NCBI RefSeq assembly: GCF_001278075.1
Contig: NZ_CP011340.1
Coordinates: forward strand, 5,639,501-5,703,500
Direction: 5' to 3'
Origin: Streptomyces pristinaespiralis
GTDB taxonomy: Bacteria > Actinomycetota > Actinomycetes > Streptomycetales > Streptomycetaceae
DNA: 64,000 bases
A program made the position numbers and the translations under genes. Of the stretch, positions 25,411 through 33,469 are shown piece by piece. Position 1 is the stretch's first letter; the number at the start of each line of letters is the position of its first letter. Below the pieces are notes generated by a model. It was not told the origin of the DNA. It saw only the letters and a list, made by a program, of their open reading frames with translations, and searched no databases.

Positions 25411-28365
25411 CTAACGCGCACCCTCCGCCACCGCGTACGCCTCGACCGAGAACAGCGAGTAGCCGAACTCCGTCGCCCGCTCGTCCCCCTGCACCCGCAC
25501 GAACCGCGTGCCCTGCGCGTCCATCCGGACCGACTCGCGGCCGCCCCTGCCGTCGGTGACCGTCGCCGCGGTGCGCCAGACCCTGCCGTCCGCGGACACC
25601 TGTATGCGGTACCGCGTCGCGTACGCCTCCTGCCAGTGCAGCCTCACCTGGCCGACCCGGGCCGGCCGGGCCAGCTCCACCTGCCACCACGCGCTCGGTC
25701 CGACGGGGGACGCCCAGCGGGTGCCGGCGTCGCCGTCGATCGCGGCGGCGGCCGGGAAGTCGGCCGTCTCGTCCCCGGACGAGGACGCCTTGGCGCCCGC
25801 CTCGCGCGTCAGGTCACCGCCGCCGGTGGGCGGGAAGGCGCGCACGGTGAGCGTGCGTTCCTGCCCGGCGAAGGACAGCGGCACCCGGTACTCGCCCGCG
25901 GGGGTGTCCTTGGGGACGGTGACCTCCACCGGCACCGTGGTGCGCACGCCCCGGGGGACGGTGGTCTGCTTCGGGACGCTCACCTTGATGCCCGCCGGCG
26001 CCTTCGCCGTGAGCGTGCCGCGCACCTCGCCGGGGCGCTGGGCCGTCAGCCGGACGTCGGCGCGCTGCGGCCTGCCGCCGATCTCGGCGCTGGTCGTCTC
26101 ACGGACGAGGTCGAGGCCTGCGGCGGGGTCGTCCGCGAACCAGGGCACCAGGGAGCGCACGGCCGGCCTGTCGCCGCCGCCGGTCGTGACGCGCAGGGCG
26201 TCCACCCGCAGCCCCGCCGCGTCGGCCTGGGTCCAGCCGCCCGCGGACAGCGGGCCCAGCTCACGCCAGCCCTCGCCGGGGACGTGCACCTCGAGCCGGC
26301 CCGCGGACTCGGCGGAGCGCGGGGAGCCGTTCGCGGGCGCGGTCATCGCCGTCACGGCGGTGAGGGGCCGGGGCCGTGCCAGCCGCACGACGTCCTCGCC
26401 GGGCCCGCCGGCCAGGGCCTGGTCGGCGCCCGTCCAGGCGCGTGACTCCTTCACGGCCCGGTCCAGGAAGGGCGTCAGCACGCCCTTGCCGACCGTGGCC
26501 CGGCTCGCGGCCAGGTCCGTGCGCAGCGGCTCGAGGGCCAGGGAGGCGCGCCACCCGGCCTCGCCGTCGCCGCGCCCCTGCGCCTGAAGCATGTCGACCG
26601 CCAGTTCGCCGGCCTTCCCGTACCGCGCCAACTGGTCGAGCCAGGGCCGGACCTCGGCCGCGAGGCGGCCGTCGGCGGTGCCCGCGAGCCGGTCCGGCGC
26701 CCGGCGCATCACCGTGAAGGCCGCGCGCAGCGCGGTCGCCGCACGGTCCCTGGCCGCGGTGTCCGCCGTGGCGCGGGAACGCCAGAACTCGTCCAGCAAG
26801 GGCCGCAGGTAGGCCGACTCGTCGTCGGGGTCCAGGATCGAGGACGCGTCGTTCCCCGCGAGGGCGCGCAGCGCCTCCCTGGCACCCGCGTCCCCGCCGG
26901 CCAGGTCGTCCAGCGCGGCCTGCCAGGACTGCTCGGGCCGGTAACCCTTCGGGTTCCAGGCGTAGTCGGCGGCGGTGAACAGCGGGACGCGGGAGGCGGT
27001 GGCCTGTTCCATCGCATTGGCGAGCAGCGCGGCGGACCCGGTCGCCACCGCGGGCTCACGGCCGGTGTACGGGCCGAGGAACAGCCGGTCCTGCGCGTAG
27101 TCGTTGACCGGGTAGTTGTCCATGGTGACCAGGGGGTGGTCGAAGGCGTCCCGGGCGCCCGCGAGTTCGCGGCCGGTGATCGTGCGGGGCACCACTCCGA
27201 CCCCGGTCCACGCCACCCGTACCGAGCCGTCGAGCTGCTCCGCGAGCGCCCGCCGGTAGTCGGTCGTGCCCTCCTGGTAGAACTCGGTCGGCATCACGGA
27301 CAGCTCCGCACCGGGGTGACGCTCCGCCAGGTGGCGTGCCACCTCGCCCGCGACCCGGGCGTGCGCCTTCGCCGCCGCGCCGGGACCGGAGCCGAAGGTC
27401 CTCGCGTCCTTGGAGCAGTGCCATTCGCTGTAGCTGACATCCTGGAACTGCAGCTGGAACGCCCGGAATCCCAGCGCCCACATCGCGTCGATCTTGCGGG
27501 TCAGGGCCTTCATGTCCGCCTCGTCGGCCAGACACATCGACTGGGCGGGCGCCACGGCCCAGGCCAGGGTGACGTGGTTCTTCCGCGCCCGCTCCGCCAG
27601 TTCCCGCAGCTGTGCACGCTGGGCGGCGGGATAGGGGTCGCGCCAGCGGGTCTGCCGGAAGGGGTCGTCGCCGGGGGCGTAGAGATAGCGGTTCTGCTTG
27701 GTGCGCCCCATGAAGTCGAGCTGCGCCAGGCGCTGCTCACGGTTCCAGGGGCGTCCGTAGAAGCCCTCCGTCGTACCGCGTACCGCGGTCCCCGGCCAGT
27801 CGCGTACGACGACTGAGGCGACCGTTCCCTCCTTGACCAGTTGGCGCAGGGTCTGCACGCCGTGGAAGAGGCCGTCGTCGCCGACCCCGTCGAGGGCGAC
27901 GGTGTCACGGTCCCCGACGCGGCCCACGGCGAGCCGGTAGCCGCCGGACGGCAGGTCGTCACGCTCCGGCGCGCGCAGGGCGCGCAGCGCCGAGAGGGCG
28001 TCGCCGCCCCCGAGACGGACGACGGGCCCGCGGCCGGGCAGTTGCGTGTGCACGGTGCGGACGCCGGACTCGCGGAGCAACTGCTCGAGCAGTTCGACCG
28101 CGTACGGGTCGGCGGCCGGATCCGCGACGACGGTCACCTCGTCACCCAGCCGTACGGCCTCGCCCCGGGTGCGCAGGGACTGCGGGCGCGGCCACACGGA
28201 GGGTGTCGCGGCGGTGCCCTCCGGGTCCTGCGCGGCGCCTGAGGGGGAGCCGGGCTCCTGCGGTCGCGCGGTCGCGCCGTGCGCGGTTCCCGCACCGCCG
28301 AGCAGACCACCGATGACGGCGACCGCGACGGCTGCCGCGGTACGTCTCCTGGCCCCGAGCCGCAC
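25411..28365 (-). CDS. Secreted GH84-like beta-N-acetylglucosaminidase with NEW3 and F5/8 C modules
   Basis: The 984-residue protein starts at a GTG preceded by AGGGGAG; an ATG at 28395 has a weaker site. A signal peptide covers residues 1-30 (core AAAVAVAVIGGLLGGAGTAHG). A GH20b-like domain covers about residues 55-180. The GH84 (NAGidase) barrel follows at about residues 190-480 with GTTEGFYGRPWNREQR and FRAFQLQFQDVSYSEWHC. A helical domain, an NPCBM-associated NEW3-like beta domain at about residues 780-850, and a C-terminal F5/8 type C (CBM32-like) domain complete it. The usual GH84 Asp-Asp pair reads Gln-Asp here. It may cleave GlcNAc from glycans outside the cell; activity is uncertain because of that change. 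Confidence 0.88.
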   Translation of the reverse strand: MRLGARRRTAAAVAVAVIGGLLGGAGTAHGATARPQEPGSPSGAAQDPEGTAATPSVWPRPQSLRTRGEAVRLGDEVTVVADPAADPYAVELLEQLLRESGVRTVHTQLPGRGPVVRLGGGDALSALRALRAPERDDLPSGGYRLAVGRVGDRDTVALDGVGDDGLFHGVQTLRQLVKEGTVASVVVRDWPGTAVRGTTEGFYGRPWNREQRLAQLDFMGRTKQNRYLYAPGDDPFRQTRWRDPYPAAQRAQLRELAERARKNHVTLAWAVAPAQSMCLADEADMKALTRKIDAMWALGFRAFQLQFQDVSYSEWHCSKDARTFGSGPGAAAKAHARVAGEVARHLAERHPGAELSVMPTEFYQEGTTDYRRALAEQLDGSVRVAWTGVGVVPRTITGRELAGARDAFDHPLVTMDNYPVNDYAQDRLFLGPYTGREPAVATGSAALLANAMEQATASRVPLFTAADYAWNPKGYRPEQSWQAALDDLAGGDAGAREALRALAGNDASSILDPDDESAYLRPLLDEFWRSRATADTAARDRAATALRAAFTVMRRAPDRLAGTADGRLAAEVRPWLDQLARYGKAGELAVDMLQAQGRGDGEAGWRASLALEPLRTDLAASRATVGKGVLTPFLDRAVKESRAWTGADQALAGGPGEDVVRLARPRPLTAVTAMTAPANGSPRSAESAGRLEVHVPGEGWRELGPLSAGGWTQADAAGLRVDALRVTTGGGDRPAVRSLVPWFADDPAAGLDLVRETTSAEIGGRPQRADVRLTAQRPGEVRGTLTAKAPAGIKVSVPKQTTVPRGVRTTVPVEVTVPKDTPAGEYRVPLSFAGQERTLTVRAFPPTGGGDLTREAGAKASSSGDETADFPAAAAIDGDAGTRWASPVGPSAWWQVELARPARVGQVRLHWQEAYATRYRIQVSADGRVWRTAATVTDGRGGRESVRMDAQGTRFVRVQGDERATEFGYSLFSVEAYAVAEGAR

Positions 28366-28607
28366 GGCTGTCTCCCCTCGTCCGACCCCTGCCATTCCGG
28401 TCGGTTTCGAGCCCACCACCACCACCGTCGGAGTGTCAATGTGCGTGGCCGTTGTGCGCCTTTTGCCTGGCGTGGTGAATGATCGGGGCAAGTGACAAAC
28501 GGGGAACGGAATGTGACACGGAACACGTTGACCGAACGGACACGTCTGCCGTCCCGCGCGTTGGGTAGGGCTGCTGTGACCCCTCACGTCCCTTTGGAGT
28601 GATTACC

Positions 28608-28889
28608 GTGGCCGCATCCGCGCACCTGCTGCTCTCCGCCTTGTCCAAACAGGTCCCGGGCGGGATTCCGGGACCGTCGAAACCGGCCCCGACCGCGTGC
28701 CCGCTCGCCCACGAGGCCCCGCTGACCGGCGAGCCGCCGCTCGCCTACGACGTCCCCCTCACGAGCGAGCCGCCGCTCGCTCACGCCGCCCCGCTCACCA
28801 GCGAGCCACCGCTCGCCGACATCGCGCCCCTGACGAGCGAGCCGACCGCCCACGGCACGGCGGGCGGTACGGAGTCGCCGGGGGGCTGA
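28608..28889 (+). CDS. Small Pro-rich protein with four 12-residue repeats
   Basis: The GTG at 28608 has GGAG eight bases upstream and gives 93 residues; the frame also allows a GTG at 28599. After MAASAHLLLSALSKQVPGG, residues 32-79 are four tandem copies of the pattern PLAxxxPLT(S/G)EP. The tail is Gly/Ala-rich. There is no clear signal peptide, although residues 5-16 are mildly hydrophobic. It ends 10 bp before malQ, whose ribosome site overlaps its stop region, so the two are probably cotranscribed. I do not recognise the family. A leader-like or structural role is possible, and it could also be a non-coding leader. Confidence 0.55.
   Translation: MAASAHLLLSALSKQVPGGIPGPSKPAPTACPLAHEAPLTGEPPLAYDVPLTSEPPLAHAAPLTSEPPLADIAPLTSEPTAHGTAGGTESPGG
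28701..28844. repeat. Four tandem 36-bp in-frame repeats
   Basis: The units begin CCGCTCGCC and each encode PLAxxxPLT(S/G)EP. They differ mostly at third codon positions and in the three variable residues, which argues for selection on the protein. Confidence 0.75.
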
Positions 28890-28899
28890 AGGAGTCCGC

Positions 28900-31089
28900 A
28901 TGGGCCTTGCCCGGCTAGCCGAGCTGCACGGAGTCGCCACGACCTTCTCGCCCGCCAAGGGCGTCACCGTCGCAGTCCCGGACGCCACCGTCGTGGCCGT
29001 TCTCGCCGCGCTGGACATCGACGCGTCCACGCCGGAGGCGGTACGCACCGCGCTGGACCGCGCCGAGCGGGCAGCGGCGGGCCGGCTGCTGCCCCGCACG
29101 GTGGTCGTATGGCAAGGCCCCGGCCCGGAGGGGGCCGGCGTCCCGCCGGCCCTGACCGCCCTCCCCGCCGGCACGACCGTCCGCGTGACCACGGAGGAGG
29201 GCCGCGAGCTCAGCTGGACCACCCCGGGGAAGGCGGCCGCACAGCCCGTCGGCGGCGCCCCGCACGACGCCGGCCCGGCCCCTGCCCCCGCGGACGGCGC
29301 CGGAGGCCCGGACGGTGCTCTGGTGTGGCGGCAACTGCCGCTCGGTGTGCACCGGCTGAGTGCCGGGACGCCCGACGGCCGCAGCACCGACGCCGGCCTG
29401 GTCGTCGCTCCCGCGCAGGTGCCCGGCCCGGAAGGGCGCTCGCACGGCTTCCTCGTCCAGCTCTACTCCCTGCTCTCCGCGCGTTCCTGGGGCATGGGGG
29501 ACCTCGGTGACCTCGCCGAGCTGGCCACCTGGTCGGGACGGTCGCTCGGCGCGTCCTTCGTCCAGGTGAACCCGTTGCACGCCGCCGTGCCGGGCGCCCC
29601 CACCGACCCGTCCCCGTACCGCCCTTCCTCCCGTCGCTTCCCCGACCCCGTCCATCTGCGCATCGAGGACGTGCCGGAGTACGTGTACGCCGACCCGGCG
29701 GACCGGCAGCGGCTGGAGGATCTGCGCGACCGGGCCGCGGAGCTGCGTGAATCGGTGCTCGACAAAGGCGCGTTGATCGACCGGGACGCCGTCTGGGAGC
29801 TCAAGCGCGAGGCGCTGGAGATCATCCACCGCATCCCCCTCGGCCCCGGCCGCCGCGCCGCCTACCGCGACTTCGCCGACGAACAGGGCCAGGCGCTGGA
29901 GGACCACGCCACCTGGTGCGCGCTCGCCGAGGTGTACGGCTCCGAGTGGCACGACTGGCCCGCCGCGCTGCGCGACCCCCGCTCGCCGCAGACGGCGGAG
30001 GCCAGGGCCGGGCTGGCCGAGCGGGTCGACTTCCACCGCAGGCTGGTCTGGCTGACCGACGAGCAGCTGGCCGCCGCCGGACGCGCGGCCCGCGAGGCCG
30101 GCATGGCGGTGGGGATCGTCCACGACCTCGCGGTCGGCGTGCACCCCGGGGGCGCCGACGCCTGGGCGCAGCAGGACTCCTTCGCCGCCGGGATGTCGGT
30201 CGGCGCCCCACCGGACGCGTTCAACGCGCACGGCCAGGACTGGGGGCTGCCGCCGTGGCGGCCGGACGCGCTGGCCGCGTCCGGCTACGCCCCCTACCGC
30301 GGGCTGCTGCGCGGCATCCTGCGCAACGCGGGAGCGCTCCGCATCGACCACGTGATGGGCCTGTTCCGGCTCTGGTGGGTGCCGATCGGCAGCCCTCCCA
30401 CCGAAGGCGCCTACGTCCGCTACGACGCGGAGGCCATGCTCGCCGTCCTCGTCCTCGAGGCCCACCGCGCGGGCGCCGTCGTCATAGGAGAGGACCTCGG
30501 GACGGTCGAGCCCGGCGTGCGGGAGGCCCTCTCCCGCCGCGGCGTCCTCGGCACCTCCGTGCTCTGGTTCGAACGGGACTGGACCGGCGACGGACGCCCG
30601 CTGCCGCCCGCGAAGTGGCGCGAAGGCTGCGTCGCCACCGCCACCACCCACGACCTGCCGTCCACGGCGGCCCGGCTCACCGGCGGTCATGTGGAGCTGC
30701 GCCACCGGCTCGGTCTGCTGGCCCGTCCCCTGGAGGAGGAGCAGACGGAGGAGACGGCCGATGTCGCCGAGTGGCTCGGCCTGCTGCTCGACCTCGGCCT
30801 CCTGCCCGAGGGCGCGGGCGACGAGGAGGGCGCGATCCGGGCCGTCTACCGCTATCTGCTGCGCACCCCGGCGCGGATGGTGGGGATCTGGCTCCCGGAC
30901 GCGGTGGGCGACCGCCGCCCCCAGAACCTGCCGGGCACCTGGGACCAGTACCCGAACTGGCGCCTGCCCGTCTCCGACGCCGAAGGGCGCCCCATGAGCC
31001 TGGAGGAGCTGGCCGCCTCGCCCAGGCTGCACCGTCTGCTGGAGGTCTTCGCGGCCCGTACGGCACCCCCGGACGCGCGGCCGTCATAG
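28900..31089 (+). CDS. malQ: 4-alpha-glucanotransferase (amylomaltase, GH77)
   Basis: The 729-residue cytoplasmic enzyme transfers maltooligosaccharide units between alpha-1,4-glucans in maltodextrin and glycogen metabolism. The ATG follows GAAGGAG at good spacing. An N-terminal extension of about 170 residues, usual in actinobacterial MalQ, precedes the GH77 barrel. The barrel has WGMGDLGDLAEL, the nucleophile in LRIDHVMGLFRLWW (D483), the acid/base glutamate in VIGEDLG (E530) and the transition-state aspartate in THDLPSTAA (about 584). All key residues are intact. Confidence 0.96.
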   Translation: MGLARLAELHGVATTFSPAKGVTVAVPDATVVAVLAALDIDASTPEAVRTALDRAERAAAGRLLPRTVVVWQGPGPEGAGVPPALTALPAGTTVRVTTEEGRELSWTTPGKAAAQPVGGAPHDAGPAPAPADGAGGPDGALVWRQLPLGVHRLSAGTPDGRSTDAGLVVAPAQVPGPEGRSHGFLVQLYSLLSARSWGMGDLGDLAELATWSGRSLGASFVQVNPLHAAVPGAPTDPSPYRPSSRRFPDPVHLRIEDVPEYVYADPADRQRLEDLRDRAAELRESVLDKGALIDRDAVWELKREALEIIHRIPLGPGRRAAYRDFADEQGQALEDHATWCALAEVYGSEWHDWPAALRDPRSPQTAEARAGLAERVDFHRRLVWLTDEQLAAAGRAAREAGMAVGIVHDLAVGVHPGGADAWAQQDSFAAGMSVGAPPDAFNAHGQDWGLPPWRPDALAASGYAPYRGLLRGILRNAGALRIDHVMGLFRLWWVPIGSPPTEGAYVRYDAEAMLAVLVLEAHRAGAVVIGEDLGTVEPGVREALSRRGVLGTSVLWFERDWTGDGRPLPPAKWREGCVATATTHDLPSTAARLTGGHVELRHRLGLLARPLEEEQTEETADVAEWLGLLLDLGLLPEGAGDEEGAIRAVYRYLLRTPARMVGIWLPDAVGDRRPQNLPGTWDQYPNWRLPVSDAEGRPMSLEELAASPRLHRLLEVFAARTAPPDARPS

Positions 31090-31110
31090 CCGTTCGCTAC
31101 GTTGGGCACC

Positions 31111-31341
31111 GTGGACAAGAAGAACGCCTTGCGCGCCGGCGCCGTAGCGGCCGGTACGACGCTGATGATGCTGCTCATGTCGTCCCCCGCGCTTGCGCTC
31201 ACCCCGGACGACGGCGACGACCCGGGTCCGGGCCTGAGCGTGGCCGAGACCCTCGGCCTGTACGTGGTGGCGCCGCTCGCCCTCTTCGCGGTGATCGCCG
31301 GCCTGGTGATGGTGCTCGACAAGTCCAAGAAGCAGAGCTGA
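31111..31341 (+). CDS. Small membrane protein with signal peptide
   Basis: The 76-residue protein reads MDKKNALRAGAVAAG from a GTG; a TTG at 31102 is the alternative, and neither has a strong ribosome site. An N-terminal hydrophobic segment ending SSPALALTPDDGDD looks like a cleavable signal. A second membrane span at about residues 47-66 (VVAPLALFAVIAGLVMVLDK) ends in a short basic tail. The mature form would be a single-pass membrane peptide with a small acidic outer loop. It lies 21 bp after malQ and ahead of a strong terminator. Function unknown. Confidence 0.8.
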   Translation: MDKKNALRAGAVAAGTTLMMLLMSSPALALTPDDGDDPGPGLSVAETLGLYVVAPLALFAVIAGLVMVLDKSKKQS

Positions 31342-31362
31342 CGCAGGACTGATCCCGGTCCG

Positions 31363-31397
31363 AAGGCGCCCGGTGTGCGACGCACCCGGGCGCCTTT
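31363..31397 (+). terminator. Terminator of the malQ unit
   Basis: An 11-bp perfect stem AAGGCGCCCGG / CCGGGCGCCTT with a 12-nt loop is followed by TTTG, 21 bp after the small membrane protein stop. Confidence 0.85.
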
Positions 31398-31431
31398 GCC
31401 ATGCCCGGACACCTTGCCATCGTTCAGATCT

Positions 31432-31459
31432 GCTTCAAAGAAGCGTCGAAAACTTTCGA
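31432..31459. promoter_or_regulatory. Two short palindromes upstream of the DMT exporter
   Basis: GCTTCAAAGAAGC (31432-31444) and TCGAAAACTTTCGA (31446-31459) are adjacent perfect inverted repeats about 77-104 bp before the start codon, in the only A/T-rich stretch of this gap. They are candidate sites for the LysR regulator encoded downstream or another factor. Confidence 0.45.
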
Positions 31460-31535
31460 TGGACCTGATGTTTCCTCGCGTGTGACGGTTGATCCACATG
31501 CCGGCGAGGCCCGCTGAGGGCGGAGGAGACACAGG

Positions 31536-32510
31536 ATGACCGTGACGCCAGAGGTCCGAACACGCGCCGAGGCCGAGAACCGTGAAGGGCCCTCGGCCGA
31601 GGGCCGGCGCGAGAGGGCGGGCCGGTGGGCGCGCGGTGCCATGGGGCCCGGACTGCTGCTCGCCGCCGTCGCGACCGTCGTCTGGTCGGGGAGCTTCGTC
31701 ACCTCCCGCGCGCTGCACGACTCCGTCCCTCCGGTCCAGGCGGCGTTCTGGCGCTGGGTCGTCGCCATCGCCGCCGTCGCGCCGTTCGCCGCGCGGCAGA
31801 CCTGGCGGCAGCGGGCACTCGTCCGCCGGCACCTCGGATTTCTGACCGTCGCCGCACTCCTCGGCGTCACCGTCTACAACACCCTCGTCAACCAGGCCGG
31901 GCTCACCACCTCAGCGGCGAACATGGGCATGATCATGGCCGCCTCGCCCGTCCTGATGGCCCTGTACGAGCGGCTCTCGGGCGCCCGGCTCGGAGCCCGC
32001 CGGATCATCGGGACGGTCGTCGCCTGCTGCGGTGTCCTGCTGCTGGTCGGTGACGGGTCACTGTCGTTCAGCTTCGCCCCCGGCGACCTGTGGATGTTCG
32101 CCGCGGCGCTCAGCTTCGCCACGTACAGCGCCCTGCTGCGCCGCCGTCCGGACGGTCTCGGGGGACCGGTGCTGCTGTTCACCACGTTCGTGCTCGGTGC
32201 GCTGATGCTGCTGCCGGCGCAGCTGGTCAGCCTCACCGTGCAGGGCGGCTTCGAGCCGTCGGCAGGCACCGTCGGTCCGCTCGTCTACGTCGGCGTCTTC
32301 TCCTCCGCCGTCGCGTTCTTCGCCTGGAACAGGGCGATCGCACTCATCGGGGCGGCCGGGGCGGGAGTCGTCTACTACCTGCAACCGGTGTGTGTGGCCC
32401 TCCTCTCCTACGCGCTGCTGGGCGAGAGGACGGGGAGCGCGCAGGTCGTGTGCATGGCGCTGATCCTCGGCGGGGTGGCCCTCGCCGCCGCGGGAAGGCC
32501 CGCCCGATAG
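31536..32510 (+). CDS. EamA-family DMT transporter
   Basis: The 324-residue inner-membrane protein has ten predicted membrane segments arranged as two EamA repeats. The first repeat begins GPGLLLAAVATVVWSGSFVT and the second at about residue 185 (GDLWMFAAALSFATYSALLR). Such proteins export metabolites, often amino acids or drugs. The ATG has GGAGGAG at good spacing. It is followed immediately by a LysR regulator gene on the same strand, which may control it. Substrate unknown. Confidence 0.92.
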   Translation: MTVTPEVRTRAEAENREGPSAEGRRERAGRWARGAMGPGLLLAAVATVVWSGSFVTSRALHDSVPPVQAAFWRWVVAIAAVAPFAARQTWRQRALVRRHLGFLTVAALLGVTVYNTLVNQAGLTTSAANMGMIMAASPVLMALYERLSGARLGARRIIGTVVACCGVLLLVGDGSLSFSFAPGDLWMFAAALSFATYSALLRRRPDGLGGPVLLFTTFVLGALMLLPAQLVSLTVQGGFEPSAGTVGPLVYVGVFSSAVAFFAWNRAIALIGAAGAGVVYYLQPVCVALLSYALLGERTGSAQVVCMALILGGVALAAAGRPAR

Positions 32511-32511
32511 C

Positions 32512-33426
32512 GTGCCCTCCGTGATCGAGTGGGACATCAAGAAGCTCCGGATCCTGCGTGCCCTCGGCGAGCACGGGACCGTGACGGCCACCGCCGAGGC
32601 GCTGCTGATGACCCCCTCGGCCGTGTCGCAACAGCTGTCGAACCTGGCCAGGCAGCTCGGTGTGCCGCTGCTGGAGGCGCAGGGGCGGCGGGTGCGGCTC
32701 ACCGACGCGGCGCATCTGGTGCTGAGACACGCGGAGGCGGTGTTCGCGCAGCTGGAGCGGGCGGAGGCGGAGCTGGCCGACCATGTGCGGGGGGAGGTCG
32801 GGGTGGTGCGGGTCGGGGCGTTCTCGACGGCCGTGCCGGCCCTCGTCGTACCGGCCGTGCGGCGGCTGCGGACCACCCACCCGGGCCTCGACGTCCGGGT
32901 CAGGGAGGCGGAGGCGTCCGAGGCGTACGAGCTCCTCTCCTCCGGCCGGGTCGACCTGGCCCTGTCCCTCGCGGCGCACGCACCCACGGCGCGCGACCCG
33001 CGGTTCGCCCTGGTGCCGTTGCTCGCCGACCCGCTGGAGGTGGCGCTGCCGGCCGGTCATCCGCTGGCCCGGTCCGAGGACCTGCGGCTGGCGGACCTGT
33101 CGGGCGAGCCATGGATCTTCGGCGGCAGCGGCCCGTGGTCCGAGATCACGCTCGCGGCGTGCGACGCGGCGGGCTTCGTGCCCGAACAGGCGCACTCCGC
33201 GGCCGGCTGGCCGGCGATCCTGGCGATGGTGGAGGCGGGGATGGGTGTGGCGCTGGTGCCCCGGATGGCGGCCGGGCGGCGGGAGGGCGTGCTGACGCGC
33301 CCCCTCGGGGCGGACCGGCCCCGCCGCCATGTGCTGGCGGCGGTCCGGCGCGGCTCGGAGTCGGCGCCGGGAGTGGCCCGGGTGCTGGACGCCCTGCGGG
33401 AGGTGGCGGCGGAGCGGACGGCGTGA
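32512..33426 (+). CDS. LysR-family transcriptional regulator
   Basis: The 304-residue protein has an N-terminal winged helix-turn-helix (LRILRALGEHGTVTATAEAL, then TPSAVSQQLSNLARQLG) at about residues 10-65. A LysR-type effector-binding domain follows, at about residues 95-295. It starts at a GTG one base after the exporter stop; a GTG at 32521 is the alternative. Cotranscription with the exporter suggests control of that gene, unlike the usual divergent LysR layout. Confidence 0.92.
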   Translation: MPSVIEWDIKKLRILRALGEHGTVTATAEALLMTPSAVSQQLSNLARQLGVPLLEAQGRRVRLTDAAHLVLRHAEAVFAQLERAEAELADHVRGEVGVVRVGAFSTAVPALVVPAVRRLRTTHPGLDVRVREAEASEAYELLSSGRVDLALSLAAHAPTARDPRFALVPLLADPLEVALPAGHPLARSEDLRLADLSGEPWIFGGSGPWSEITLAACDAAGFVPEQAHSAAGWPAILAMVEAGMGVALVPRMAAGRREGVLTRPLGADRPRRHVLAAVRRGSESAPGVARVLDALREVAAERTA

Positions 33427-33469
33427 CGCCGGTCCGCTCCCTGATCCGGCCCGATACGGGCAGCGGGCC

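Noticed and set aside
28701..28844. 36-bp repeats considered as CRISPR
   Set aside because: The repeats are contiguous, in frame and vary synonymously. There are no spacers.
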